The notes under the pieces are model-generated. The model was given only the letters and a program-made list of their open reading frames with translations, was not told the DNA's origin and searched no databases. Both the position numbers and the translations under genes were made by a program. From the NCBI GenBank assembly GCA_964250615.1, contig CAXUGM010000010.1: a stretch of 64,000 nucleotides of DNA; one strand, given 5' to 3'. The DNA comes from Blautia sp900556555 (GTDB lineage Bacteria > Bacillota > Clostridia > Lachnospirales > Lachnospiraceae). Shown in pieces: positions 49,600 through 59,026 of the stretch (the stretch's first letter is position 1; every line of letters starts with the position of its first letter).

Positions 49600-52500
49600 A
49601 TGAAAAGTGATAGAAAGAAGAGAATACTGGCAGCCATACTTTGCATGGTAATGGTGTTATCAGGCAATATTTCAGCATTAGCAGAAGGAGAGGTATATGC
49701 TGACCCTGATGCCGTTACGCAGATGGAGACACCAGAAGCTGTTTCCGAGACGCAGCCGGTAAGTGCCCCGCAGGAGCCAGCAGCAGAAGAGCCTCCAGTA
49801 TCGACTGAGCCAGCAGCTCCAGAAGCTCCGGCAGAAAACAACGAGCCAGCGGCCCCGGAAACTCCGGCAGAGAACAATGAGCCAGCAGCTCCAGAAACAC
49901 CAGCAGAAAACAATGAACCGGCAGCTCCAGAAACTCCGGAAGCTCCGGCAGAAGAAGCCCCGGTATTTTCCGAAGAAACAGAACTGACCAAAGAGCTGAG
50001 GGATGCATCCGGCAAACTGGTACAGAAAGTCACAGCAAAACTTCCAAAAGGAGCATTCGAAGCAGAAACTTCCCAGATTGAAATGGAAGTCACATACGTA
50101 GACAGCTCCATGGAAAACTACATAAAAGGAATGATGGAGAAGAAACTTCCTACAGACAACACCCTGGGAGATTACTTCCTCTACAACATTCAGTTCAAGG
50201 TAAACGGCGAAGCAAAAGAATCCCTTGAACCAATCACAATCACATTTGAAAAAAGCAATTTAGAAATCAAAGATACAAAAAAAGCAAATGTCTTCTTCTT
50301 TGACCCGGCAAACCCGGAAGTGAGCGGAGACAAAGACGAGCTGGTAGAAATCACTCAGAGAAGCGAACTGTTAGAAAGCCTTCAGGCAGCAGGACAGAGC
50401 ACAGCAACTATGGAAGAAGATTACGACCTCTCTTCCATCGAAATCAAAGAAGAAAACCGTTCCGGCAAAATCGTTCTGGAAGGAAGAAAATCTACCATCT
50501 ACGGATGCTATGTAGAAAAAGAACCTGAACAGAAAGAAGAAACTCCGGAAGAACAGACAGAAGAAAAACCGGCAGATATCCCGGTGCTGAATTACGAAGA
50601 TGACAAAGTAACTGTTTCCGTAACAGCAGAAGAAGCCGGAATCATTCCGGAAGGAGCTGAACTGAAAGTCCTTCCAATCACTTCCGAAGATACTGACACA
50701 AAAGAACAGTACCAGGAAGTAGAAAAGAAGATTCAGGAAAAAGTTGCAGAAGAAGAAAAAGAAGTAGCCGGATTCCTGGCATACGACATCACCTTCGTAG
50801 ACAAAGATGGAAACGAGATGGAACCAAATGGAAAAGTCAAAGTTTCCATGAATTACAAAAAAGCAGAGCTTCCACCAGAAGTAGTAGAAAAGAAAGCAAC
50901 CGATGCGGAAGTAACGGTACTTCATCTGGAAGAAGATGAAAACGGTGAAGTAAAACAGGTTGTAGATATGGGAGCAGAACAAAAAGCAAACGTTGATACC
51001 CTGGCTACTACAGAAGGTGCGAAAGTACAGAATGTGGAAGTGGAGACAGAGAGCTTTTCCGTGTTTACGATTACGTGGAAGTTTGATTATGCAGATAAAA
51101 ATCTAAGTATTAGGCTACTGGATGTGAATGGAAACTCAATCACAGCATCTATTCCTGAATGGAATAGCACGAATACAACAAGTGTTTCAGAAATTGCTAA
51201 GCGTGCATCTATTCCGGGATATACATTTCAGTATGCTGTATATGGAGAAGGTATTGATAGTGCATCTGGAATAGAACAGGCAACAGAGGTACAAAGAATA
51301 AAGTGTGAAAAGAAAGATAATAGATATTCCTGGAAATATAATAAATATGCTTCTGAAGAAGATTATTGGGAAAAAATAGAAAAGGACATTTACTTTATTT
51401 ATAAACAAGATTCTTCATCCGGCGGCGGTACTGGTGGTAATCAAGAATCATCGCTAGGTATTCCTGCACATAATAAGTACATTAAACAAAATGAACTTGG
51501 AGAAGATTATACATTGACTCTGGATGTGACGGGTGGTATTGGAGAAGCGAAGACCTTGGACGTATTGTTTGTTATTGATGAATCAAACAGTATGGAAGAT
51601 GGAAGCGGTGAGTTTGTTGGAACGTGGCCTAATCGAAATGAGAAAAGCCGTGCTCAGGTAGCGAAAGAAGCAATAGAATCTTTTGCCTCTGTTATCCAAA
51701 AATCTGATGCTATGCAAACTGGTGCTTTGAATTTAAATTATGCAGCGGTAGCATTTGGTAGTGCGGCTTATCAGAAAAAAGTCTGGACTTCTTTCCCTAA
51801 GAATGGTTCACTAAACATACAAGTGAATGATGATAAAGGCGGAACCAATTGGGAAGATGGAGTGTACCAGGCGGAACAGCTTCTGAAAGAAAAAGCAACC
51901 GATGGTAATGAAAAAGTTGTTATTTTCCTGACAGACGGAAATCCGACTATGGACAGAGATAACGGAAGTGGAAGATCGTATTCCGAAAGATATTATAATA
52001 GTGCTGTCAATCGTTGGAATAAGAGAAGTCCTAATCTTAAAAAAAGTAAAGCATATGTTGTAGATATGAATATGGATGCAAGCGATAAAGAAGAGAATAA
52101 ATGTTCTGATTTTGCCACAGATATTGGAGCTACACATATTGATGGAACAGATGCATCTGCGCTAAAAACAGGATTTGAAACAATAGCAGCTAATATTGCA
52201 CGGCCTGCATATAAAAATGTAAAAATTATTGATTCTTTATCGCAGTGGGTTGAATTGAAGAACGGTACTGAAAATACAATCTTTACATTAAAACGAATCA
52301 AGAATGGACAGGAAAATCAAATTATTAGCGGAAAACTGTCGGAGGTTGGGCAGTATATTACTTACAGTGAGAACAGTAAGCAGATTACAGTTGATTTGAG
52401 AAATGTAAGTAATACTCATATCTTAGAGGATGGCGTCAAATATAGTGTTACCTTTGATGTTAAACCTACAGAAGCAGCTAAACAAAAATATTTAAATGAT

Positions 52501-55500
52501 GGTAGATATCCAGATGGTAATATAGGAGACGAAAATACCGATGTACCTGGATATACGGAAGATCAATATACAAGTTCTGGTAAGCCAGGATTCTTTTCAA
52601 ACGAAAAAGCGTATGTAAGTTACCATATAAACAATGGAAATGAAAAGAAAGCTGACTATCCCAAACCAGTTGTTCAAGTGAAAGAAAATAGTACAGAAAT
52701 AACCATAACAAAAGTTAATTCTGTTGGAACTGGATTGTCAGGCGCTGTATTTAAATTAACAAAAGAAAATACAACAAATGTATTAGAACAAACTTCTGGT
52801 GAAAATGGAACATTAACTTTTACAGGTTTAACAGATGGTAAATATGTATTGGAAGAAGTGAGTGCTCCAAGTGGGTATGAAAGACCAGCGGAAACATGGA
52901 AAGTGATAGTTGTTACGGAGAATAATGTAACAACAGCCACCCTATACAAAGCAGACGGAACAACACCTGTGGAAAATAATAAAATCGTTAACTACACAGA
53001 AACAGAGATTGCGGAGAAAAACCTGAGATCCAGCAAAACTGTAAAAGTAGTTAATGAAAAGGAAAGAATTTTCGAGATAGATTTGAATGCATCTACATCA
53101 GGACAGGAAGCTGGGCAGGCTGCTAGAGGAGCAAGTATTGTGCTTGCATTGGATGCCAGCAGTTCCATGAATGAAAATGGAAAGAACTTCTCAGATATTC
53201 AGACAGCAGCAAAAAACTTTGTTGATAGTGCATACGAATCATCCAAGTTAAGTGAAATAGCAGTTGTCTGGTATAATGGTTCAGAAGATTCTTCGGAATC
53301 TCAAACAAGTGTACAATCATTTAAACAATTAGATAATGCGAACTCTGTTTTAGAAATTAAGAATTTCATTACTAATAAATCCGCCAGTGGTGGTACGCCA
53401 ATGGGTGACGCAATGATGAAATCTTATAACTTGATAAAGCAGGCAAAAAATGATAACCGCTATGTTGTATTCTTTACCGATGGTAAACCGGGATATAGGA
53501 GTGGTGATGACGTTTTTAACTGCATGGTAGCCAATAATGCATATAACTATGCCAAGAAAATCAAAGATAAAGCTGATGGAAATGCAGTGATTTATACTGT
53601 TGGATATGGTTTGAGTGATAGTGATACATTTAAATGGAAACTAGGGGATTCGGGAGATTCATCTGCCGAGGATAAACATGAGCATCAGAAGTGGGACTGG
53701 AGTGAAGGCTGGATTTCAACTTTAACAACAACCTCAGGAAAAGCATTTTTATCAGATTATATTGCTACTACAGGTAAGGATTTTACAACATCAACAGCAG
53801 ATGGGCTGTCTCAAATCTTTGAGGATATAGAAGGTGAAATCGGTGCTCTCTTCACTATACAACCAGAAAAGATTGTAGATGTAATTGATGCCCGCTTTGA
53901 ATTGACGGATGCATCTAAAGCTGTATTGAAAGCAGAAGGTGCGAGTATTATACCTAATGAAGATGGAACAACCACCATTGAGTGGACTGGTGATAAAGCA
54001 ACCATCGGAAATGAAAATGCTGGAACAGATGGTTCAGTAAAAGGTCCGTGGTCAGCAAGTTTCCAGATTAAGGCAAAAGATGATTTTATTGGTGGTAACA
54101 TGATTCCAACCAATGGTGCTGCATCTGGCATCTATCTGAAAGAAGGGAAAACCAGATACTTTGAGCAGCCGTCTGTAAATGTGAAACTGTTGAGTTTGTC
54201 AATGGAAAATAAGGAGTCCTGGTACTATAAAGGAGATACCATTGAACCAGCAGGATTCATGAATAAGTTGGATGAAACCTTAGAAATCCATCAGCTTAAC
54301 AATCAGGTAACAGGTACAGGAAATCCAACATTATCAGAATTAACAGAGAAACAGAAAACAGAGTTAGTGAAAAATGGAACTCTTGTTGTAAATGCTAATG
54401 GTGATGTGGAAACTCTAAAATATGTGTATCCGAATACCTCAGATGCAGTTGGATATTTCCGCTATACATACGAAATCGTAAAAGATAGCGAAGAAAATCC
54501 GTTAGGAAATATGGAGTCTCATGCAGCAGAAAAAGTAGGAAAAGATGTAGAACAGTATAAATTAACTGTTGAGTTTATCCCATATTCTGTTGGAGAAAGA
54601 GATGTTACACTGGGTGATGCAATCAAAACACCGGATACTACTAATGGAGGAACAGAATTAAATCCTCAAACTGGTAAACTTACAGCAGAGGGAATTTACT
54701 CTGTAAATGTTGTTGCAGGTGAAATCCAGATTACAAAAAAACTGGAAAAAATCTCAGATAAAGAGCAGACATTCAGTTTTGTAGTTACTAAAGATGGTGA
54801 AGAATTTAAAACTATTGATATTACCATTCCAGCAGGAACAAAACAAGCTACTTATTTCGGTGAAGAACTCCAGAATCTGAGCCGTGGAAATTACGAAATA
54901 GTAGAATCCAAAGCCACAGGATATGGAGTAAAAGAAATTATTCTCACAAATAAAGTGAATGAAGTGGGAAGTCCTACAGAATATGAAACAGATTGTAAGT
55001 CTAATTTGAAGTCACCAAAATCTGTAGAGTTTGTATTAGGTAAAGATAAGAATGGTTCTGACGTTATCCAGAATGGAGAATATAAAAAAGATGGTGTATT
55101 CGGAGGCGTTCTCTTTACTAACGAAGAAATTATTTCTGACTGGAGAATTGTAAAACGAAGTGCAACAAACCATGATAATTTCTTATCCGGTGCAGAATTC
55201 CAGTTATTCAATGACGAAAAGACTTATTATGGAAAATCCAATGAAAATGGTTTGGTTGAGTGGTATAATGATGCAGATTTTTCTGGTGAAAAGGTAGAAA
55301 AATTAGGAAAGGGAAGTTACACCTTAAAAGAAACAAAAGCTCCTGTAGCGTATGCATTAAGTGATAAAAAATGGAAAGTAGAGATAACACATAATGGAGA
55401 TCTGAAATCCATTACAGATGAAAATGGAGCTTCTGTAGATGTTACAATGGAAACCGATGGAACATATATCTACTATTTTGATAATGTAATGGCATATGAA

Positions 55501-55617
55501 CTTCCATCCACCGGTGGTCCAGGAATCTTTGTATATACGATAGGCGGTACATTGCTGTTAATGGCAGCGGTGCTTCTCATATATAAAATGAAACGTGAGG
55601 AGGTGCTGAAAGGGTAA
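49600..55617 (+). CDS. LPXTG-anchored pilus-tip-like adhesin with two vWA domains
   Basis: A 2005-aa surface protein, likely the tip of a sortase-assembled pilus. Signal peptide ~1-30; Pro/Ala/Glu repeats ~40-125; an acidic region ~130-480; first von Willebrand A domain ~650-870 with MIDAS DESNS at ~660; SpaA/Cna-B domain ~1030-1120 ending in an EEVSAPSGYE E-box; second vWA domain ~1175-1420 with MIDAS DASSS at ~1185; further Cna-B-like domains ~1705-1800 and ~1845-1955; then LPSTGG at 1968, a membrane helix and the basic KMKREEVLKG tail. GGAGGAGAG precedes the ATG at 49600. The downstream class C sortases probably join it to the major pilin. Base composition shifts at about 51.06 kb (GC-richer before, AT-richer after) and back at about 55.5 kb. 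Confidence 0.88.
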   Translation: MKSDRKKRILAAILCMVMVLSGNISALAEGEVYADPDAVTQMETPEAVSETQPVSAPQEPAAEEPPVSTEPAAPEAPAENNEPAAPETPAENNEPAAPETPAENNEPAAPETPEAPAEEAPVFSEETELTKELRDASGKLVQKVTAKLPKGAFEAETSQIEMEVTYVDSSMENYIKGMMEKKLPTDNTLGDYFLYNIQFKVNGEAKESLEPITITFEKSNLEIKDTKKANVFFFDPANPEVSGDKDELVEITQRSELLESLQAAGQSTATMEEDYDLSSIEIKEENRSGKIVLEGRKSTIYGCYVEKEPEQKEETPEEQTEEKPADIPVLNYEDDKVTVSVTAEEAGIIPEGAELKVLPITSEDTDTKEQYQEVEKKIQEKVAEEEKEVAGFLAYDITFVDKDGNEMEPNGKVKVSMNYKKAELPPEVVEKKATDAEVTVLHLEEDENGEVKQVVDMGAEQKANVDTLATTEGAKVQNVEVETESFSVFTITWKFDYADKNLSIRLLDVNGNSITASIPEWNSTNTTSVSEIAKRASIPGYTFQYAVYGEGIDSASGIEQATEVQRIKCEKKDNRYSWKYNKYASEEDYWEKIEKDIYFIYKQDSSSGGGTGGNQESSLGIPAHNKYIKQNELGEDYTLTLDVTGGIGEAKTLDVLFVIDESNSMEDGSGEFVGTWPNRNEKSRAQVAKEAIESFASVIQKSDAMQTGALNLNYAAVAFGSAAYQKKVWTSFPKNGSLNIQVNDDKGGTNWEDGVYQAEQLLKEKATDGNEKVVIFLTDGNPTMDRDNGSGRSYSERYYNSAVNRWNKRSPNLKKSKAYVVDMNMDASDKEENKCSDFATDIGATHIDGTDASALKTGFETIAANIARPAYKNVKIIDSLSQWVELKNGTENTIFTLKRIKNGQENQIISGKLSEVGQYITYSENSKQITVDLRNVSNTHILEDGVKYSVTFDVKPTEAAKQKYLNDGRYPDGNIGDENTDVPGYTEDQYTSSGKPGFFSNEKAYVSYHINNGNEKKADYPKPVVQVKENSTEITITKVNSVGTGLSGAVFKLTKENTTNVLEQTSGENGTLTFTGLTDGKYVLEEVSAPSGYERPAETWKVIVVTENNVTTATLYKADGTTPVENNKIVNYTETEIAEKNLRSSKTVKVVNEKERIFEIDLNASTSGQEAGQAARGASIVLALDASSSMNENGKNFSDIQTAAKNFVDSAYESSKLSEIAVVWYNGSEDSSESQTSVQSFKQLDNANSVLEIKNFITNKSASGGTPMGDAMMKSYNLIKQAKNDNRYVVFFTDGKPGYRSGDDVFNCMVANNAYNYAKKIKDKADGNAVIYTVGYGLSDSDTFKWKLGDSGDSSAEDKHEHQKWDWSEGWISTLTTTSGKAFLSDYIATTGKDFTTSTADGLSQIFEDIEGEIGALFTIQPEKIVDVIDARFELTDASKAVLKAEGASIIPNEDGTTTIEWTGDKATIGNENAGTDGSVKGPWSASFQIKAKDDFIGGNMIPTNGAASGIYLKEGKTRYFEQPSVNVKLLSLSMENKESWYYKGDTIEPAGFMNKLDETLEIHQLNNQVTGTGNPTLSELTEKQKTELVKNGTLVVNANGDVETLKYVYPNTSDAVGYFRYTYEIVKDSEENPLGNMESHAAEKVGKDVEQYKLTVEFIPYSVGERDVTLGDAIKTPDTTNGGTELNPQTGKLTAEGIYSVNVVAGEIQITKKLEKISDKEQTFSFVVTKDGEEFKTIDITIPAGTKQATYFGEELQNLSRGNYEIVESKATGYGVKEIILTNKVNEVGSPTEYETDCKSNLKSPKSVEFVLGKDKNGSDVIQNGEYKKDGVFGGVLFTNEEIISDWRIVKRSATNHDNFLSGAEFQLFNDEKTYYGKSNENGLVEWYNDADFSGEKVEKLGKGSYTLKETKAPVAYALSDKKWKVEITHNGDLKSITDENGASVDVTMETDGTYIYYFDNVMAYELPSTGGPGIFVYTIGGTLLLMAAVLLIYKMKREEVLKG
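49813..49920 (+). repeat. 36-base coding tandem repeat in the adhesin N-terminus
   Basis: Three copies of a unit encoding A-A-P-E-(A/T)-P-A-E-N-N-E-P, plus a partial fourth. It forms a Pro-rich stalk and is a likely length-variable site. Confidence 0.85.
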
Positions 55618-55718
55618 TTTATGGAAATGACTTTTCAGCGGTCCTCGCATCGCAGAAAACTGTAACAACAGTCAATGCAAAAAATGAGGGGGAAACCTCT
55701 AAGAAAAGGAGACAAATT

Positions 55719-57161
55719 ATGAAAGTTAAAAAAATTATGGCTATGTTATTAGCAGCGACAATGATTATGGGAACATCTGTTACTACGTTTGCAGCAACTA
55801 ATGCAACTATTTCAGTAACTAATTTGGAGGATCAAGGGGCAGAAATCAAATATATGCAAATTGTAGAGCCAGATACAACTTCGGTTATTGGTTGGAGATT
55901 TTCTAAAGATGAAATTGCAAATGTATTTATGGAAAAATTTGATGTAGAAACAAAAGATGCTGCATTAAAAAGTTTAATTGCATTAGCTGAAAAGGAAGTG
56001 GTTCCTAATGTAAATGGAATTACTGGAACTGTTAATACGTCAAATCAATTAGGAGCAGCTTTATCTGAAATAAGAAATTGGGCTACCAATACTGCTAAAG
56101 GTACGCAGATTACTAATATAGACAAAGCAGGTTTGTATCTTATTAATGTGGTAACCACTAATCCGGGATACACATATATTCCAATGCTTTCATATATCAA
56201 GGACAATGGCTATGGTGAATTGGTAAGTACTTCAGTTGCTGTAAAGGGTTCCTATAATGTTCCAGATAAAAATGTTGATGATAAGACTATAAATGGTTCT
56301 GTATCGGCAGGAGATATTGTTGGATATTCAGCTATAGTAGAGTATCCATATTTTTCACCAGATGCTGGAGATAAAACATTCAATGTAACAGATACTATCC
56401 AAAATGCAACATATGTAAAAGATTCAATGCAGGTACTTATTAATGGAAAGGAAATGCCTGAAGAATCATATGAAGTAGGAGAAGATTATGCAGGTAAGCA
56501 AACTTTTACAATTGATTTTATTTATGATTCAAAATATGCTGGACAGACTGTTATGATTAAGTATAATGTTATGGTTGGTATGGGTGAAGGAAATGTAGTA
56601 AATGATTTTAAATCAAATCTTATTCCAGAGACAGATTCAGTTACTTTAGGGAAAGTAAAAGTTAAAGTGTTTAAGACTGATAAAAATGACAATCCATTAC
56701 CAGGTGCAACCTTTGCAATTTATGAAGCATCTCCAGAAGAAAATCAAGAAAAGGGATATATCAAATATAAAGATGTTTCTGTACATAATGAAAAAGACCT
56801 TCAAACATTATATTTGAAAGAAATTGCTACTGGAGTGACAAGTGATCCAGAGGGGAAATATGAATTTACTGGTCTTGATGCTGATAAGACTTATTATGTA
56901 AAAGAAACCGCTGGACCAAAAGGTTATACACTTAATCCCAATTATTATCCAGTAGGAAAAACTACAAAGAATGATGGAGCGTCTACAGATAAAAATTTTG
57001 TTTATAATGATTTTGCAGATATTACAGTAGACGATGAGAATCTTTCCTCCCTTCCATCCACAGGTGGCATCGGTACAACAATCTTCACAATCGGCGGATG
57101 TGCAATCATGGTTGCAGCAGCAGGATTATTCTTCGCAAGCCGCAGAAAAGCTAACAAATAA
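55719..57161 (+). CDS. Major pilin, isopeptide-forming fimbrial subunit (LPXTG)
   Basis: A 480-aa fimbrial shaft subunit: signal peptide ~1-25, an N-terminal domain, a D2-like fimbrial domain (from GDIVGYSAIVEYPYFSPD, ~205), a Cna-B/SpaA domain (from LGKVKVKVFKTD, ~310) with the E-box YYVKETAGPKGY (~390), LPSTGG at 445, a membrane helix, and the tail SRRKANK. Subunits should polymerise through a lysine attacked by the sortase intermediate; the usual YPK pilin motif is not obvious, and a VPDKN segment (~187) is the closest. AAAAGGAG precedes the ATG. Its middle is AT-rich while both ends are GC-richer. A strong hairpin behind it may raise its mRNA level over the sortases. Confidence 0.88.
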   Translation: MKVKKIMAMLLAATMIMGTSVTTFAATNATISVTNLEDQGAEIKYMQIVEPDTTSVIGWRFSKDEIANVFMEKFDVETKDAALKSLIALAEKEVVPNVNGITGTVNTSNQLGAALSEIRNWATNTAKGTQITNIDKAGLYLINVVTTNPGYTYIPMLSYIKDNGYGELVSTSVAVKGSYNVPDKNVDDKTINGSVSAGDIVGYSAIVEYPYFSPDAGDKTFNVTDTIQNATYVKDSMQVLINGKEMPEESYEVGEDYAGKQTFTIDFIYDSKYAGQTVMIKYNVMVGMGEGNVVNDFKSNLIPETDSVTLGKVKVKVFKTDKNDNPLPGATFAIYEASPEENQEKGYIKYKDVSVHNEKDLQTLYLKEIATGVTSDPEGKYEFTGLDADKTYYVKETAGPKGYTLNPNYYPVGKTTKNDGASTDKNFVYNDFADITVDDENLSSLPSTGGIGTTIFTIGGCAIMVAAAGLFFASRRKANK

Positions 57162-57205
57162 TTAGCGATTCACAGGAATTACATAAGAAACACAGGAAAC
57201 CACAC

Positions 57206-57232
57206 AGCCGGGGCGGCAACCTCGCCCCGGCT
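57206..57232 (+). terminator. Intercistronic hairpin after the pilin gene
   Basis: AGCCGGGGCG (57206-57215) and CGCCCCGGCT (57223-57232) form a perfect 10-bp GC-rich stem with a 7-base loop and no T-run after it. It fits an mRNA 3' stabiliser or a partial terminator between pilin and sortase. Confidence 0.7.
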
Positions 57233-57266
57233 ATTCTGAAAAAATACAACATTAAGGAGAGTCCGG

Positions 57267-58124
57267 ATGAATAAGAAAATTACGAAAATATTGATTGCAG
57301 TTATGTTTTTAGCCGGTTTGTCCTTGCTGCTGTATCCATTAGTATCCAATGAATGGAACTCTTACAGGCAGGAACGGCTCATTAGTAACTACGATTCCAA
57401 TGTTTCCAAGATGGAGGCAGAGGGTAAGATTGATTATGATAGTGAGTGGAATGCCGCAAATGCCTACAATGAAGCACTGCTTCCAAGCATCCTTCCTGAT
57501 TCCTTTGCAGTGGCAGAGGCAGCCAAAGAGGAGGATAAAGGATATATGTCCAGCCTGAACTTAAATGGTGACGGTATGATGGGATATGTGGAGATTCCAA
57601 AGATTGATGTAAAAGTACCGGTTTTCCATACCACAGAGGAAGAGGTACTTCAGAAAGCAGCAGGCCATCTGGAGGGAAGTTCTCTTCCGGTAGGCGGTCC
57701 GAGTACCCATGCTGTTATTTCTGCACACAGGGGACTGCCCAGTGCAACACTTTTTACGGACTTAGACAAATTGGAGGAAGGAGACCACTTCCTTTTACGC
57801 ATATTAGATGATATACTCTGTTATAAGGTGGATAAAATTTCTGTCGTAGAACCTACCAAGACCGATGGTCTTGCAGTAGAAGAAGGCCAGGACCTTGTAA
57901 CATTGCTTACCTGTACTCCTTATGGAGTAAACAGCCAGAGACTTCTGGTGAGAGGCCACAGAGTGCCATATGAAGAAGCCGAGATGGAAGAAGTTCCCAA
58001 GGGACTGCTTACCGGGGCAAGTCTTCATACCAGCTATCTGCTCTGGGTAATTGTAGGATTATCCGTGACAGGAATCTTTATCCTGGGTCTGTATCTGTAT
58101 GAGAAGAAGAAAAAAGAGGATTAG
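57267..58124 (+). CDS. Class C sortase (first)
   Basis: A 285-aa pilus-polymerising transpeptidase. An N-terminal helix (~7-25) precedes the class C hallmark YPLVSNEWNSYRQERLISNY (~23-42). Catalytic residues: His154 (SAHRG), Cys216 (LLTCTPYG) and Arg225 (NSQRLL). A C-terminal helix (~255-275) anchors it again, as is typical of class C. The lid motif (DPF/DPW in many) is not obvious; LPDSF (~76) is the nearest candidate. AAGGAG precedes the ATG; the second sortase follows after 2 bases. Confidence 0.92.
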   Translation: MNKKITKILIAVMFLAGLSLLLYPLVSNEWNSYRQERLISNYDSNVSKMEAEGKIDYDSEWNAANAYNEALLPSILPDSFAVAEAAKEEDKGYMSSLNLNGDGMMGYVEIPKIDVKVPVFHTTEEEVLQKAAGHLEGSSLPVGGPSTHAVISAHRGLPSATLFTDLDKLEEGDHFLLRILDDILCYKVDKISVVEPTKTDGLAVEEGQDLVTLLTCTPYGVNSQRLLVRGHRVPYEEAEMEEVPKGLLTGASLHTSYLLWVIVGLSVTGIFILGLYLYEKKKKED

Positions 58125-58126
58125 AC

Positions 58127-59005
58127 ATGAAACGTAAGATAGCAAATGTTCTGTTTGGATTATTGTTTCTCATAGGATTTGGAATTTTGGTATATCCTAC
58201 GGTGTCGGATCAGTGGAATACTTACCGGCAGAGCCGTCTGATTTCGAATTACGAAACAACGGTAGAAAATTTGACAGAAGAAGATTTCTCAGATGAATGG
58301 CAAAAAGCCATTGCCTTTGACCAGGCGTTGGTTAGAAATGACCTCTACGGAGATGTGTTCGGAGAGGATGACGGGGAACTGGAGAGCACCGAATACTGGA
58401 AAGTATTAAATGTAGCAAATGACGGTGTTATGGGATATCTCTCCATTCCGAAGATTAATGTGAAGCATGCGATTTACCACGGGACAGGTGATAAGGTGCT
58501 CCAGACGGGTATCGGTCACTTAAACGGCACCAAACTTCCCATAGGAGGGGAGAGTACCCACAGTGTTCTGGCTGCTCACAGAGGATTGCCCAGTGCCAGG
58601 CTGTTTACAGACCTGGATCAGATAAAAAAAGGTGATATGTTTTATGTCCATGTTCTGGATGAGATACTTGCTTACCAGGTGGATCAGATTCTGGATATGG
58701 TGGACAAAGACGATCACGAGACATTGGAAGCAGCACTGCAGATTGAAGAGGGAAAAGACCAGGTGACCCTGTTTACCTGCACACCATATGGTGTAAACTC
58801 CCACCGCCTGCTGGTGAGAGGAACCAGAGTTCCTTACAATGGCGAGGAGGAAGCAGAAACTTCAGTTGCAGAGTCCATGCTCAAGACAGTTCAGAATTAC
58901 TACATGCTGTATCTGATTCTGGGATTATCAATTACATTCTTGATTATATTGTTCATGAGATTTTTGTTCAAAGCAAAGGACAGGAAAGACAAGAACGAAA
59001 AATAA
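58127..59005 (+). CDS. Class C sortase (second)
   Basis: A 292-aa class C sortase paralogous to the first: helix ~5-24, YPTVSDQWNTYRQSRLISNY (~23-42), His151 (AAHRG), Cys218 (LFTCTPYG), Arg227 (NSHRLL) and a C-terminal helix (~262-282). Two class C enzymes in one pilus locus often divide shaft polymerisation and addition of accessory pilins. Confidence 0.92.
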   Translation: MKRKIANVLFGLLFLIGFGILVYPTVSDQWNTYRQSRLISNYETTVENLTEEDFSDEWQKAIAFDQALVRNDLYGDVFGEDDGELESTEYWKVLNVANDGVMGYLSIPKINVKHAIYHGTGDKVLQTGIGHLNGTKLPIGGESTHSVLAAHRGLPSARLFTDLDQIKKGDMFYVHVLDEILAYQVDQILDMVDKDDHETLEAALQIEEGKDQVTLFTCTPYGVNSHRLLVRGTRVPYNGEEEAETSVAESMLKTVQNYYMLYLILGLSITFLIILFMRFLFKAKDRKDKNEK

Positions 59006-59026
59006 ATTTTTGAAGGAGGGTACGAT

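Noticed and set aside
49458..50111. A 217-aa Ser/Gly/Ala-rich minus-strand frame opposite the adhesin start
   Set aside because: It is the complement of the Pro/Ala/Glu repeats and spans the operon promoter.
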